Source: Gracilibacillus timonensis (GTDB lineage Bacteria > Bacillota > Bacilli > Bacillales > Amphibacillaceae). Taken from it: a stretch of 64,000 bases of DNA. The notes beneath the pieces were generated by a model, which was not told the DNA's origin, did not search any database, and worked only from the letters and a program-made list of their open reading frames with translations. The stretch covers positions 1,054,001-1,118,000 of the forward strand of contig NZ_FLKH01000012.1 of NCBI RefSeq assembly GCF_900086715.1, given 5' to 3'. This document shows positions 7,434 through 16,149 of the stretch, one piece after another; the first letter of the stretch is position 1; each line of letters starts with the position of its first letter. The position numbers and the translations under genes are program-made.

Positions 7434-8564
7434 TTAATGCTCAAGTGATTTCCGAAGCTTCATTATTTCTTCCAATTCCAGACTGGTTAATTCCAATATT
7501 TCTTCATCTGAATAGTCCCGACCTATCAGCTTTTTGGCAACATTACGTTCCGCTTCTTCGATGCCTTCCATTTTGCCTTCTTCTCGTCCTACTTCTCTCC
7601 CGCGCTCCATCCCTTGTTCCATCCCACGTTCCATGCCTTGCTCCATGCCTTGTTCCATGCCTTGCTCCATCCCACGTTCCAATCCTTGTTTTGTAGCTGC
7701 TTCTTCAATCTCTCTAATCAATCGGCCAAACGTCGGGGTGTCTCTTAATTTTTCCATTCCCATAATGTTTTTGCCCTCCTTCTCGTTTTGGATGATGGGT
7801 AATGATTCGTAAAATTGTTCCTGTAATTCGTCTGGTAGCTTCATGATATAATCAATAAAATACAATAAGGCGGAAAGATACATGGGATGATGCCGATATT
7901 TTTCGTAGGCTAGGTCGACCAGTATCTTCTTATGATCAAACTTGGTTTCCTCGCGTTCTTGCTTCTTTTGTTCCTTACTCTTTTTGTGTTCATCTTTTAT
8001 TTTGATTTTTTTACTGGCATAGATACCGGCAAGCACCACTAATGCGAAGGGGTTCGGCGATTGTTTCAGTTCTTCTTCGTCTTTCCCGTAAAAGTGATAG
8101 GTGTTGTAACGATACGTGATTTCCGTGCCATAAAAGGCATCATGAAACTGATCTTCATAGTTTGCTTCGCTGGCATCCGTTAACAGTGCGATGGCATAAA
8201 TCGGTTCTGTATGGTTTTCGTAGATGCGGTAAAAATATGGAAACATGCGTCGGGCAAATTTTTTATTCCCAACTGCCTGCACTTCAATATGGATATGGAC
8301 GTATTGATTTTCCCCGTTTTTTAGTGTTACTTTGGCTAGCTTATCCGTATATCTTTTCCCTTTTGCCTGTCTCAAAATATGCGGGAGAAGCTCTGTACCT
8401 TCAAAGTCGATGCCTTTGTCAAAATCAATGTCCGGATACAAATCGGGCGCAAAAAAGGCCATAAATTCTTGAAACAGTTCTTGAATAATGTTTTTCCATA
8501 GGCCATCATAATCCGGAGGTGTCGAGCGATAATCATGGGTATCTTCTTTTACTGCGGTTAACAT
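7434..8564 (-). CDS. Rpn-type PD-(D/E)XK nuclease (recombination-promoting nuclease/transposase-like)
   Basis: 376 aa. The N-terminal half carries a PD-(D/E)XK-like nuclease core: an acidic residue in GKRYTDKLAKVTL followed by VHIHIEVQ, where E-x-Q completes the catalytic triad, then RRMFPYFYRIYENH. This is the layout of Rpn/YhgA-like proteins, known as RecA-independent recombination-promoting nucleases. The C-terminal part is a string of G-M-E-Q/R tetrapeptides encoded by a 12-bp tandem repeat, then a short helical tail (SDEEILELTSLELEEIMKL). Such repeats are common in this family and vary in copy number. It stands alone on the minus strand between forward units and is likely mobile in history. 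Confidence 0.85.
   Translation of the reverse strand: MLTAVKEDTHDYRSTPPDYDGLWKNIIQELFQEFMAFFAPDLYPDIDFDKGIDFEGTELLPHILRQAKGKRYTDKLAKVTLKNGENQYVHIHIEVQAVGNKKFARRMFPYFYRIYENHTEPIYAIALLTDASEANYEDQFHDAFYGTEITYRYNTYHFYGKDEEELKQSPNPFALVVLAGIYASKKIKIKDEHKKSKEQKKQEREETKFDHKKILVDLAYEKYRHHPMYLSALLYFIDYIMKLPDELQEQFYESLPIIQNEKEGKNIMGMEKLRDTPTFGRLIREIEEAATKQGLERGMEQGMEQGMEQGMERGMEQGMERGREVGREEGKMEGIEEAERNVAKKLIGRDYSDEEILELTSLELEEIMKLRKSLEH
7603..7688 (-). repeat. 12-bp tandem repeat inside the Rpn gene
   Basis: About seven copies of a 12-nt unit (plus-strand consensus near TGTTCCATGCCT) encode G-[ML]-E-[QR] tetrapeptides. The unit length is a multiple of three, so copy-number change would alter protein length without a frameshift. 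Confidence 0.9.
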
Positions 8565-8780
8565 TAGTATACCACATCCTTTCGTTAGAATAAATTTGTT
8601 TTCATCTTATCGCTTTATGGCGGGCAAGGCAAAACGGTAAAAGTAGATTTTCATGAGGTGTAGAGGGGAGATAATCGGAATAGTGCCTGGCTATTTGATG
8701 ATTTTTGCTGAGGTGAACACCTTCAAAATGGGATGTTGCTTTTTTTCAAGAAAGTACAGCAGCAGGTATAGAATTTTCCC

Positions 8781-8811
8781 TTGAATCACACGTGACGTGA
8801 TGTTTTATACT
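8781..8811 (+). promoter_or_regulatory. MerR-type promoter with 19-bp spacer
   Basis: TTGAAT (8781-8786) and TATACT (8806-8811) are separated by 19 bp, the elongated spacing typical of MerR-regulated promoters. The spacer holds the dyad ATCACACGTGACGTGAT (8785-8801). The MerR gene starts 35 bases downstream. Confidence 0.75.
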
Positions 8812-8845
8812 TAAATTGCAAGATAAACGGAAAGGAGCAGATGTG

Positions 8846-9586
8846 ATGTATTCCATCGGCCAATTATCCAAAAAAACCGGTGTGACCGTTCGTACACTGG
8901 ATTACTATGACGAGGTCCAATTACTTCAGCCATCTTCTGCAACGGAGGGAGGCCATCGTCTATACGATGACCAGGATGTATTACGGTTACAGCAAATATT
9001 AGCCTTGAAATATATGGGTTTTTCGCTGGAACTAATCAAAGAAAACTTGGATAACCCAGCAGCAACGTGGGAGCAATCACTGGAACAACAGTTGGAGATG
9101 GTGAAGCAGCAACAGAAGCAGTTACAGGCACTAGAACAAGCGTTAAGGGGAGTGCTGCACTCTGTTCAAATGGAAGATGAGCTTAAATGGCCCCTTATCT
9201 TCGACATTATTCACTTGTTTCAACGCGATCAAGATGCCGTTAACCAACTATATCAGAAATATCTAAGTGAACAAGAACAAGAGATGATTATGCAATTACA
9301 AGTAGAAAGAGATAAAGACGATATTCAGGAATGGGCTTGTATTATTCGTAATGTACGTGCCATTTCACACGAACACCCTGGGTCGGAAAAGGCACAAAGA
9401 TTAGCGGAACAGTGGATGAATAAAGTTCATGCGATGTTTGGGGATAATCATCAGTTACAAGAAAAGATGTGGGATGTAATCCGAAATCATTCCGGAGAGG
9501 TTGAATTATATCCCATGGATGAAGAGGTAGTGACGTTTATGGAACGAGCTGTTCGTATCATGAATGAGCGAAAAGGGGAATCATAA
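8846..9586 (+). CDS. MerR-family activator with TipAS-like C-terminal domain
   Basis: 246 aa from ATG 8846 (AAAGGAG upstream; an in-frame ATG at 8816 is close to the -10 and unlikely). The N-terminus MYSIGQLSKKTGVTVRTLDYYDEVQLL is the MerR helix-turn-helix and wing, then LRLQQILALKYMGFSLELI leads into a coiled coil (about residues 75-110). The C-terminal 130 residues are helical and resemble the TipAS ligand-binding domain (MDEEVVTFMERAVRIM near the end). The promoter has the 19-bp MerR spacing. The following ABC exporter genes are the likely regulon, giving a drug-inducible efflux unit. Confidence 0.88.
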   Translation: MYSIGQLSKKTGVTVRTLDYYDEVQLLQPSSATEGGHRLYDDQDVLRLQQILALKYMGFSLELIKENLDNPAATWEQSLEQQLEMVKQQQKQLQALEQALRGVLHSVQMEDELKWPLIFDIIHLFQRDQDAVNQLYQKYLSEQEQEMIMQLQVERDKDDIQEWACIIRNVRAISHEHPGSEKAQRLAEQWMNKVHAMFGDNHQLQEKMWDVIRNHSGEVELYPMDEEVVTFMERAVRIMNERKGES

Positions 9587-9619
9587 TGACGAGATCAAGG
9601 AGTGGAGGGAGACGATCAA

Positions 9620-10633
9620 GTGAAAAAAACGGCGCAAAATCAATATAAAAAGAAGTACCACATTGCTTCCGATAAAAGCTTGGCAATAGAAGTGCAAGCA
9701 CTGACGAAAAGGTATAATCCAGATGTCCTTGCTCTTAATGGTTTGACTTTCTCTATTAACCGAGGGGAGATTTTTGGATTAATAGGCCCAAATGGTGCGG
9801 GAAAATCAACTGCAGTAAAAATAATGACCACATTATCACGGCCAAGTCAAGGAAAGGTTCGGCTTTATAATATCGATGCTACCCAGTATCCCAAAAAGGC
9901 TCGCCATCTATTTGGATACGTAGCTCAACAATCTGGAGTAGATGGAGAGAGTACAGGTCGTGAAAATCTGATGCTGCAAGGACGTTTATATGGATTAAGA
10001 GGGCTCAGATTGCGTGAAAGGGTTGGACAATTATTGACACAATTTAATTTGATAGAGGCTGCGGATCGCCTGACAAAGACCTATTCGGGTGGTATGCAGC
10101 GCAAACTGGATTTGGCTATGGGACTGATTCATCGTCCACAACTATTGTTTCTCGATGAACCAACGACTGGACTAGATCCAGAAGCACGCACGTCCCTATG
10201 GAAGATGATTCATCACTTAGCTGAGGAAGAAGGTTTAACAGTGTTGTTAACCACGCATTATTTGGAAGAAGCGGATCAACTCTGTAACCGCATGGCCATT
10301 ATCGATCAGGGGAAGGTTGTCAAACAAGGAACAGCGGGAGAGTTAAAAGCAGGATTAAATGGTGACGTCGTACATATGGAGATAACAGAGACAATAACAG
10401 AGTCACGAGCGACAACGATTTTACAAGATATTTCGGGCCTAGATGAAATAATCGTTGAGGCATCCACCTTATATGTTCGTACGAATCGCGGTGCGGAACA
10501 ACTACCCACATTGATCAATGCTATTAAATCAGCAAATATAGAAGTACAGTCAGCAACTATTTCTCGTCCATCGCTAGATGATGTGTATTTACGTCATACC
10601 GGGCGAATATTTGCTGAAAATGAGGAGGTATAA
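9620..10633 (+). CDS. ABC transporter ATPase, DrrA-like (drug export)
   Basis: The start GTG 9620 lies 9 bases after GGAGGGAG; a GTG at 9602 is the alternative. The nucleotide-binding domain has Walker A GPNGAGKSTAVK, the signature YSGGMQRKLDLA and Walker B LLFLDEPTTGLDP, followed by the switch His in TTHYLEEADQLC. The roughly 80-residue C-terminal extension ending SRPSLDDVYLRHTGR is typical of DrrA-type ATPases of daunorubicin and other drug exporters. It is followed 6 bases later by its permease and preceded by a MerR regulator. The substrate is unknown, probably a hydrophobic drug or toxin. Confidence 0.9.
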   Translation: MKKTAQNQYKKKYHIASDKSLAIEVQALTKRYNPDVLALNGLTFSINRGEIFGLIGPNGAGKSTAVKIMTTLSRPSQGKVRLYNIDATQYPKKARHLFGYVAQQSGVDGESTGRENLMLQGRLYGLRGLRLRERVGQLLTQFNLIEAADRLTKTYSGGMQRKLDLAMGLIHRPQLLFLDEPTTGLDPEARTSLWKMIHHLAEEEGLTVLLTTHYLEEADQLCNRMAIIDQGKVVKQGTAGELKAGLNGDVVHMEITETITESRATTILQDISGLDEIIVEASTLYVRTNRGAEQLPTLINAIKSANIEVQSATISRPSLDDVYLRHTGRIFAENEEV

Positions 10634-10639
10634 CCCAAG

Positions 10640-11410
10640 ATGAATATAATGATAGATTCTTGGTATATGATGATGCGCAATCTGCGGCAAATTGCTCGTT
10701 CCCCATTTATTATCGCCATCAATCTTATACAGCCAATTCTTTATATGCTTTTGTTCAGTTCGATATTTACCAACGTTGTACAGCTTCCAGGATTTGAAGC
10801 AGATGCTTATATTGATTTTCTTAGTCCGGGGATTGTAGTGATGAGTACGCTGACGGCAGGAAGTTATGCTGGCATGGGTATCCTTTCTGATTATAGACAA
10901 GGAGTACTGCAGCGTTTTCTTGTTACGCCGATTCACCGTTCATCCATTATCATTGGTTTCCTTTCCCAACATGTTGTCACGTTGATGGTGCAAGCAAGTA
11001 TGATGATTGGTCTGGCATTTGTTATGGGCGCTCGTTTTGAAGGAGGTCTCAGCGGCATTGCCATCCTTCTTTTATGTAGTGTCTTACTTGGCGTTTCCTT
11101 TGGCGCATTATCCATTGCGTTTGCTATTATCATTCGCCAAGAAGAAGGATTAACCTCTATTGTCGCTTTTTCGACGATGCCTCTCTTATTTATCTCAGGC
11201 TTGTTTATGCCTTTACAGCTGGTGCCAAACTGGGTACAAACCTTAGCTGGTTTCAACCCAGTAAATTGGGCAATCGAAGCAAGTCGAGGAGCATTAACGA
11301 TGAGTATTAATGGTAGTATCTGGATTCCTGTCGGATATTTAATTATTTTCACAGTTGTTGCCCTTGGTTTAGCTACTTATGCTTTTTACCGTTATCAGCG
11401 TTCTGTATAA
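10640..11410 (+). CDS. ABC-2 type permease, DrrB-like
   Basis: 256 aa with about six membrane segments. The ABC-2 membrane signature is visible: FLSPGIVVMSTLTAGSYAGMG, then a cytosolic loop DYRQGVLQRFLVTPIHRS, and near the C-terminus LFISGLFMPLQLVPNWVQ and FNPVNWAIEASRGAL. It pairs with the DrrA-like ATPase just upstream to make a homodimeric exporter in the cytoplasmic membrane. A strong terminator ends the MerR-ATPase-permease operon. Confidence 0.9.
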   Translation: MNIMIDSWYMMMRNLRQIARSPFIIAINLIQPILYMLLFSSIFTNVVQLPGFEADAYIDFLSPGIVVMSTLTAGSYAGMGILSDYRQGVLQRFLVTPIHRSSIIIGFLSQHVVTLMVQASMMIGLAFVMGARFEGGLSGIAILLLCSVLLGVSFGALSIAFAIIIRQEEGLTSIVAFSTMPLLFISGLFMPLQLVPNWVQTLAGFNPVNWAIEASRGALTMSINGSIWIPVGYLIIFTVVALGLATYAFYRYQRSV

Positions 11411-11468
11411 AATGGAATGTGATAAGGGTGGTCCTGAAAAAATGGATAGTATGGTCATCACGTATCTA

Positions 11469-11500
11469 AACCTAACTGTTTTTAATCAGTTAGGTTTTTT
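11469..11500 (+). terminator. Terminator of the MerR-DrrAB operon
   Basis: A perfect 10-bp stem AACCTAACTG/CAGTTAGGTT (11469-11478, 11487-11496) with an 8-nt loop and a T run. Confidence 0.9.
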
Positions 11501-11516
11501 CATGCTCTATTAGCAG

Positions 11517-11566
11517 TTGACAAGCAAAGCGGGAACGTCTATACTAAATAAAACCGACCGGTTGGT
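11517..11566 (+). promoter_or_regulatory. Promoter with TetR-type operator, no TetR gene adjacent
   Basis: TTGACA (11517-11522), 17 bp, TATACT (11540-11545), then the near-perfect palindrome ACCGACCGGTTGGT (11553-11566) at the start site. This operator shape is typical of TetR-family repressors of Bacillus efflux genes, which normally lie directly downstream. Here the 210 bases that follow carry no intact repressor gene before the ABC ATPase at 11777. Confidence 0.75.
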
Positions 11567-11776
11567 ATTTTTATAGTATAGGAAGTGATTCGTTTATTTA
11601 AAAAATAATGCGCAGCACAGGTAATGGTTGAAAATACAGTAATTGTTCGATATTTCAAGGAGACGCGAAAAGATAGAAAGGCGGTTACCATTTTTACAGT
11701 ACATGATGAAGTTATTGGCAGCGGCGTATGTCGTAATATATAGATTGCAAACGTTATATTAGAGGAGGAATGAACA

Positions 11777-12502
11777 TTGAGTAAATCGTACGTGGTAGAG
11801 GTAGAAAATCTGACAAAAACCTTTTCTGGAAAGGAAGTGATCAAGCAGTGTGATATGCATGTGACAGAAGGTACCATCTATGGCTTTTTGGGGGCAAACG
11901 GAGCAGGGAAGACGACGGTATTCAAGCTCTTGTCCGGGTTACTGACGCCAACCATGGGTGAAGTATATGTTTTAGGGAAAGAGGTTAGCTCGCAGCGCCA
12001 TTCGATTTTAGCGGAGATTGGTACATTAATTGAAACACCATTATTTTATGAGCACTTATCCGCAACAGAAAATCTCAAGATACACCTAGCTTATATGGCA
12101 AAGGATCATGGGGATATCGCTTCTGTTTTATCCAAAGTTGGACTCCCTCATACAGGAGCTCAGCCTGTTTCGGAATTTTCACTAGGTATGCGGCAGCGCT
12201 TAGCAATTGCAAGGGCCATTATTCACCAGCCCAGATTGTTGATCTTAGACGAACCAGTAAACGGGCTGGATCCGGTAGGTATTCGAGAAATGCGAGAGCT
12301 CTTTTTGGATCTTGTTATCAACGAACAGATGACCATCCTGATATCCAGTCATATATTAAGTGAAATGGAGCAGGTAGCCGATGAAATTGGTGTGATTGTC
12401 GATGGTCAGATCATCGAGGAAGTTCCTTTATCTTCTATCCAACAACAATTTCCCAATGGCTTAGAACCATATTTTTTTGATTTAATGAGTGGGGGTAAGT
12501 AA
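11777..12502 (+). CDS. ABC transporter ATPase, BcrA/lantibiotic-immunity type
   Basis: 241 aa from a TTG start with GAGGAGGAA about 8 bases upstream. It has Walker A GANGAGKTTVFK, signature FSLGMRQRLAIARAI and Walker B LLILDEPVNGLDP; the proline-valine after DEP and the FSLGMRQRL form are typical of the BcrA-type subfamily that exports bacitracin, lantibiotics and related peptides. It is followed by a membrane protein one base after its stop and a 70-aa membrane peptide, forming a three-gene unit under the orphan TetR-type operator. The substrate is unknown. Confidence 0.87.
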   Translation: MSKSYVVEVENLTKTFSGKEVIKQCDMHVTEGTIYGFLGANGAGKTTVFKLLSGLLTPTMGEVYVLGKEVSSQRHSILAEIGTLIETPLFYEHLSATENLKIHLAYMAKDHGDIASVLSKVGLPHTGAQPVSEFSLGMRQRLAIARAIIHQPRLLILDEPVNGLDPVGIREMRELFLDLVINEQMTILISSHILSEMEQVADEIGVIVDGQIIEEVPLSSIQQQFPNGLEPYFFDLMSGGK

Positions 12503-12503
12503 C

Positions 12504-13217
12504 ATGGTTGCTTTAATGAAACTGGAATTAAGAAAACATCATATAAACACCTACCTCATTGCGGCTTTGGTTCTTACTATGGTGATGCTGGCTTTTATTT
12601 ATCTATTTGCTTATGTACCGCAATTTGATCCCAATGATGCCGATTTACACTTGTTTGTTGGTTACCAAAACATTATCTCTTTATTTGGTGTCATCCATAT
12701 GACAGTCTTTTGTATATTAGCATCCGTTATGTATACACGTTTCGTGATTGACGAATATACAGGAAAACGAGTGATACGTCTTTTTTCGTACCCTGTCAAA
12801 AGAGGAAAGGTATTCTTTTCCAAGGTGCTGGTTATTTCGTTATTTACCATGATAACGATGCTGATTAGCAGTATCCTTATTTTCAGTATTTTTGGATTAA
12901 GTGAAACGATCTCTCCAATAGTCGATGAAAGGATGACAGTTGCCTTTATCACCAAAGCCATAAAAACTACCATTGTGCTGGCCATTGCTGCTGCAAGCTT
13001 AAGTATCATTGCCATGGGGATTGGATTCATCCAGCGATCGGTTCCGACAACTATTATTTCCGCTATTCTGCTTAGCTCTATTTTTTGCAATATCGTCGCT
13101 GGGACCTTAAGCACATCAGACACACCGATTATTCTCGCTATGATCTTGGCCATCTTAGGTGGAGTCTTTGTAGTCGGCATGTTAGCAAAGAAAATTAATC
13201 AAATGGAGGCCGGATAA
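12504..13217 (+). CDS. ABC transporter permease partner
   Basis: 237 aa; ATG 12504 starts one base after the ATPase stop with GGGGGT 8 bases upstream. About six hydrophobic segments are seen, beginning with YLIAALVLTMVMLAFIYLF and including a central FTMITMLISSILIFSIFGL. A short basic N-terminus (MKLELRKHHINTY) is typical of the ABC-2-like permeases paired with BcrA-type ATPases. The tight spacing implies co-translation with the ATPase. Confidence 0.8.
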   Translation: MVALMKLELRKHHINTYLIAALVLTMVMLAFIYLFAYVPQFDPNDADLHLFVGYQNIISLFGVIHMTVFCILASVMYTRFVIDEYTGKRVIRLFSYPVKRGKVFFSKVLVISLFTMITMLISSILIFSIFGLSETISPIVDERMTVAFITKAIKTTIVLAIAAASLSIIAMGIGFIQRSVPTTIISAILLSSIFCNIVAGTLSTSDTPIILAMILAILGGVFVVGMLAKKINQMEAG

Positions 13218-13219
13218 CC

Positions 13220-13432
13220 ATGGAAGAAAAAATCGAAAACAATATAGACAATGCTTTAGGCGTGATCGCTCCTCAGCTTACAATATTTAGTATGATAATA
13301 GGTATGGTGCTGATTGTCTTAGGTATGATATTCTGCTTGAAAAAATCATCCAAAAAACACTTGAAAACAACCTGGATCCTATGTATCGGTATTGGTATTC
13401 TTGCCATCATCAGCAATTTAATGCAGCTATGA
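13220..13432 (+). CDS. Small two-helix membrane protein in the ABC operon (70 aa)
   Basis: ATG 13220 follows the permease stop by two bases and uses a GGAGG located in the permease end. Two hydrophobic helices (IFSMIIGMVLIVLGMIFCL and TWILCIGIGILAIISNL) are joined by a basic loop KKSSKKHLK. I recognise no family. Position suggests a third subunit or immunity-type accessory of the exporter. Confidence 0.7.
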   Translation: MEEKIENNIDNALGVIAPQLTIFSMIIGMVLIVLGMIFCLKKSSKKHLKTTWILCIGIGILAIISNLMQL

Positions 13433-13461
13433 TCATTTGCATGTGACGAAGGAGTGTTATT

Positions 13462-14739
13462 TTGAAGGAAAAGAATAATCGCAATGGAATATGGAGTAAC
13501 TTTAATTTTGTTGTCCTGTTAATAGGGCGGTGTCTTTCCAATATCGGCAGCAGCTTGTATGCAGTTGCCGCCATGTGGCTAGTGTATGAATTAGGTGGTT
13601 CTAGTTTTTATACAGGGCTGGCACTTTTTCTCACCCAGGCACCTGCACTTTTGCAAGTGATACTTGGCCCTGTGATCGATCAATTCCACATAAAAAAATT
13701 GTTGGTTTATACGCAAATGTTACAAGTATTACTTCTGCTTGTCATTCCTATGGCGGATCTGTTTGGATTTTTAACGATTACGGTCGTGCTCATCATCATG
13801 CCGATGATTGCTTTATGCAATCAATTTCTGTACCCAGCTCAATTATCGCTCCTGCCAAAAATTCTAAAGAAAGACCAGCTAACAAAAGGAAATTCCCTTT
13901 TTGCGGTTGCGTATCAAGGAACGGAGGCGCTCTTTGATGCCATTGCTGGTTTACTGCTGGTCTTGATCGGAGCTGTTACCATCTTGTATATTAACAGTTT
14001 TATGTTTATATTATCGGGACTTATGTTTTTAGCTCTTCGTTTCCCTTTTACATCACTTTCTAGAACGTCAGATTCTCAAAAGAAGACGATAAAAGAGCTG
14101 GTCTCAGGCTATTACATTCAATTAAAGGAAGGCATACAAACGCTCTTGCATCCATTTTTTATGTGGCTGCTCGGAGGTGTTCTATTTGTAAATTTGGCAG
14201 GCTCTGCAATGTTTGCCATTCTTCCTGCATTTAGTGCTGCACAAGGCGGAGCTTCCTACTATGGATTCTTTTTGTCTGCAGCGGGGATCGGAATGATTGC
14301 AGGTGCAGGACTTGTATCCGTCTTCCAACTTCAGAAAGTTCGAGTCGGGAGATTATATACGATAATCATAGCTCTAAAAGGAATTTGCATGATTATCCTT
14401 GCCTTCATTACTACTCCTTGGATGTCTATTATATTGTTTGGTTTAGCTTGGCTTCCAGCAGGGATTATAAATGTCACGTCACAAGTGATTATTCAGTCTT
14501 CTATCTCGGAAGATAAATTAGGTCGTGTGATGGCAGCGGTATTAGGTATATCTGCAGGTATTGCACCGATAGGCGCTTTGCTTGGCGGCGCTATAGGAGC
14601 TATTACATCAAGTGTGTTCATTATTCTTGTAGGAGGTATATGGATGTTTAGCGTAGGTGTGATTTGGCGATTTAGTAAAACGATGCGAAATGTTCCTGCG
14701 ATAGAAGAACTAACGCCGGACTCATGGAGCATAAGATAA
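13462..14739 (+). CDS. MFS efflux transporter (macrolide-efflux/MFS_3-like)
   Basis: 425 aa from TTG 13462 (GAAGGAG upstream). About twelve membrane helices; the N-terminal FVVLLIGRCLSNIGSSLYAVAAMWL and the following GPVIDQFHIKKLLVY loop are characteristic of MFS_3 pumps such as Mef-type macrolide exporters. A conserved loop in the second half (QVIIQSSISEDKLGRVMA) matches the QSxVxxxxRGRVMG-type motif of this group. It lies 29 bases after the ABC operon and may be co-transcribed. The substrate is not determinable. Confidence 0.88.
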   Translation: MKEKNNRNGIWSNFNFVVLLIGRCLSNIGSSLYAVAAMWLVYELGGSSFYTGLALFLTQAPALLQVILGPVIDQFHIKKLLVYTQMLQVLLLLVIPMADLFGFLTITVVLIIMPMIALCNQFLYPAQLSLLPKILKKDQLTKGNSLFAVAYQGTEALFDAIAGLLLVLIGAVTILYINSFMFILSGLMFLALRFPFTSLSRTSDSQKKTIKELVSGYYIQLKEGIQTLLHPFFMWLLGGVLFVNLAGSAMFAILPAFSAAQGGASYYGFFLSAAGIGMIAGAGLVSVFQLQKVRVGRLYTIIIALKGICMIILAFITTPWMSIILFGLAWLPAGIINVTSQVIIQSSISEDKLGRVMAAVLGISAGIAPIGALLGGAIGAITSSVFIILVGGIWMFSVGVIWRFSKTMRNVPAIEELTPDSWSIR

Positions 14740-14874
14740 TGTTTCACCTACATAAGTGAGGGTGTCTTATTTTCAAACGAGGTACTATCAGGAAATAAAG
14801 CGAGCAAAGACTTGTTTGTCACACGTTTTTGTGCTTTTATCCCAAACCAAATCGCAACAAAAAAAGAGCATTTT

Positions 14875-14903
14875 TTGACTTCTACATATATTCATTATAT
14901 AAT
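14875..14903 (+). promoter_or_regulatory. Promoter of the padR-like gene
   Basis: TTGACT (14875-14880), exactly 17 bp, TATAAT (14898-14903). The spacer is AT-rich with a weak dyad (ACATATAT...ATTATAT) that could be the PadR operator. Confidence 0.75.
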
Positions 14904-14928
14904 ACTCAACATTAAAGTAAAGGATGTG

Positions 14929-15489
14929 ATGTTGATGACAAGGTTGCTGGTTCTCTGCATGTTGGACATAAAGCCAATGTCTGGTTATGATATTCAACAG
15001 GCATTGCGAATGACTGACGCAGAAAGGTGGGGCGGTGTACTCATTGGTTCGATTTATCATGCACTTAAAAAATTAGAGAAAGACGGCTATATTATGATAG
15101 ACCGGGTGGAGCAAACAGGTCACCGGCAAAAATTCACCTATCGAATCACAGAAAAGGGTAAAGAGCACCTTCAAGAGTTGATTCGTGATGCATTAACCAA
15201 TCCTTCTATCTCCTATCCGTCGTCTTTATATGCAGGCATCTCTTTTTTTGATAAGTTACCTGTTGAAGAAGCGCGACAAGCATTGGAACAACAACAAATC
15301 CATTTGGAAAAAGAATATACAAGTGTTCAAATGGGATGGGAGGAAAAGCGTGAAGCCACGGAAGGTGCGATTCCTCCTATGGTACAATTGGTTTTTGATC
15401 ATATGTTCGCCACTATTAGGCAGCAACAGGATTTCGTTGAAAAAGCTTTGACCTATTTGCAATCAGACGATTCGTCATTCTCTCTCTAA
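14929..15489 (+). CDS. PadR-family transcriptional regulator
   Basis: About 186 aa. The coding start is placed at ATG 14929 (AAAGGA 5 bases upstream) or ATG 14935; the open frame extends far 5' but across the promoter. The PadR winged helix is clear: LLVLCMLDIKPMSGYDIQQAL, then GSIYHALKKLEKDGYI and a beta-wing ending FTYRITEKGKEHL. The C-terminal dimerisation helices (ARQALEQQQIHLEKEY) are of the PadR_C/AphA type. PadR proteins repress stress or efflux genes in response to small molecules; the adjacent MFS pump is one candidate target. Confidence 0.88.
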   Translation: MLMTRLLVLCMLDIKPMSGYDIQQALRMTDAERWGGVLIGSIYHALKKLEKDGYIMIDRVEQTGHRQKFTYRITEKGKEHLQELIRDALTNPSISYPSSLYAGISFFDKLPVEEARQALEQQQIHLEKEYTSVQMGWEEKREATEGAIPPMVQLVFDHMFATIRQQQDFVEKALTYLQSDDSSFSL

Positions 15490-15539
15490 GTGGGGCGGTC
15501 TCTGAGTGATTCAGTTTACCAATCAAACTATGTTGCATC

Positions 15540-15620
15540 GGACTGATGGTATTAGTGTATATGCTATTTTTTGCCGGAATGACGTGGTTAAAAGGCAGAG
15601 CCAATGAAAAGTTATAAGAT
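15540..15620 (+). pseudogene. Possible C-terminal remnant of a membrane protein
   Basis: A 24-codon frame at about 15546-15617 (MVLVYMLFFAGMTWLKGR... then stop) looks like the last helix and tail of a membrane protein, with no body upstream. It ends just before a terminator. The identity is unknown; it might instead be chance. Confidence 0.25.
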
Positions 15621-15624
15621 ATGG

Positions 15625-15654
15625 AAAGCATCTATGATGGATAGATGCTTTTTG
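15625..15654 (+). terminator. Terminator downstream of padR region
   Basis: A perfect 11-bp stem AAAGCATCTAT/ATAGATGCTTT (15625-15635, 15641-15651), a 5-nt loop and a T tract. Confidence 0.88.
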
Positions 15655-15681
15655 TTTGGTATGAATAAAAGAGCAAGTTGA

Positions 15682-16149
15682 TCATTCTGTAAAGGTTGCA
15701 AGGTTTTCTAATGTGGAGTTTAAACCAACATCATGGTCTTCCTTTGTCACTCCTTCCGGTACATTCTCACAAACAACCGTAACCTTTGTACCATTTGAAA
15801 CAGGTTCCAATACCCAGCTTTGGATCATTTCACCTGAAAAGGCTGGATCATCCGAAGCAAATAGGATCGCTTGCACAATCCGTTTATTCGGAACTAGTTC
15901 TAAAAACTTACCTTGTATGGCATCTGTGTTTTCCGATGACTTACCATGTATAGAGGTAGCCTCTTCATAAGTAAGAGTTATGTTGAAAAATCCTCCCTCT
16001 ACAGGATCAAACTTGCCGATAGTACCTGTCATACCCTGTGGAGGAAGCCATGAGATCAGCGCCTCCGGATTTAGAAAGGCCTGATAAATAGTTTGGATAG
16101 ATGAATGAATGACTCTGGAAGCAGAATCTGTTCTTCTATTACGCATCAT
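15682..16149 (-). CDS. SRPBCC/AHSA1-family protein
   Basis: 155 aa; the start at 16149 has GAAGGGAG 5 bases upstream, while a GTG two codons earlier (16155) lies within that site. The sequence RVIHSSIQTIYQAFLNPEALISWLPP is the N-terminal strand-helix of the START-like (SRPBCC) fold, and EMIQSWVLEPVSNGTKVTVVCENVP is the usual long central hairpin of AHSA1 (activator of Hsp90 ATPase homolog) proteins. Members bind hydrophobic ligands; specific functions in Bacillus are mostly unknown. It is a single gene on the minus strand. Confidence 0.85.
   Translation of the reverse strand: MMRNRRTDSASRVIHSSIQTIYQAFLNPEALISWLPPQGMTGTIGKFDPVEGGFFNITLTYEEATSIHGKSSENTDAIQGKFLELVPNKRIVQAILFASDDPAFSGEMIQSWVLEPVSNGTKVTVVCENVPEGVTKEDHDVGLNSTLENLATFTE

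Noticed and set aside
7262-7696. 144-codon plus-strand frame opposite the Rpn gene
   Set aside because: It is the antisense of the repeat array and of the Rpn C-terminus, with low-complexity Pro/Ser/Leu content and no ribosome binding site.
14812-14928. N-terminal extension of the PadR protein
   Set aside because: The extended frame runs through the TTGACT-17-TATAAT promoter, so the earlier ATG would not be in the transcript.
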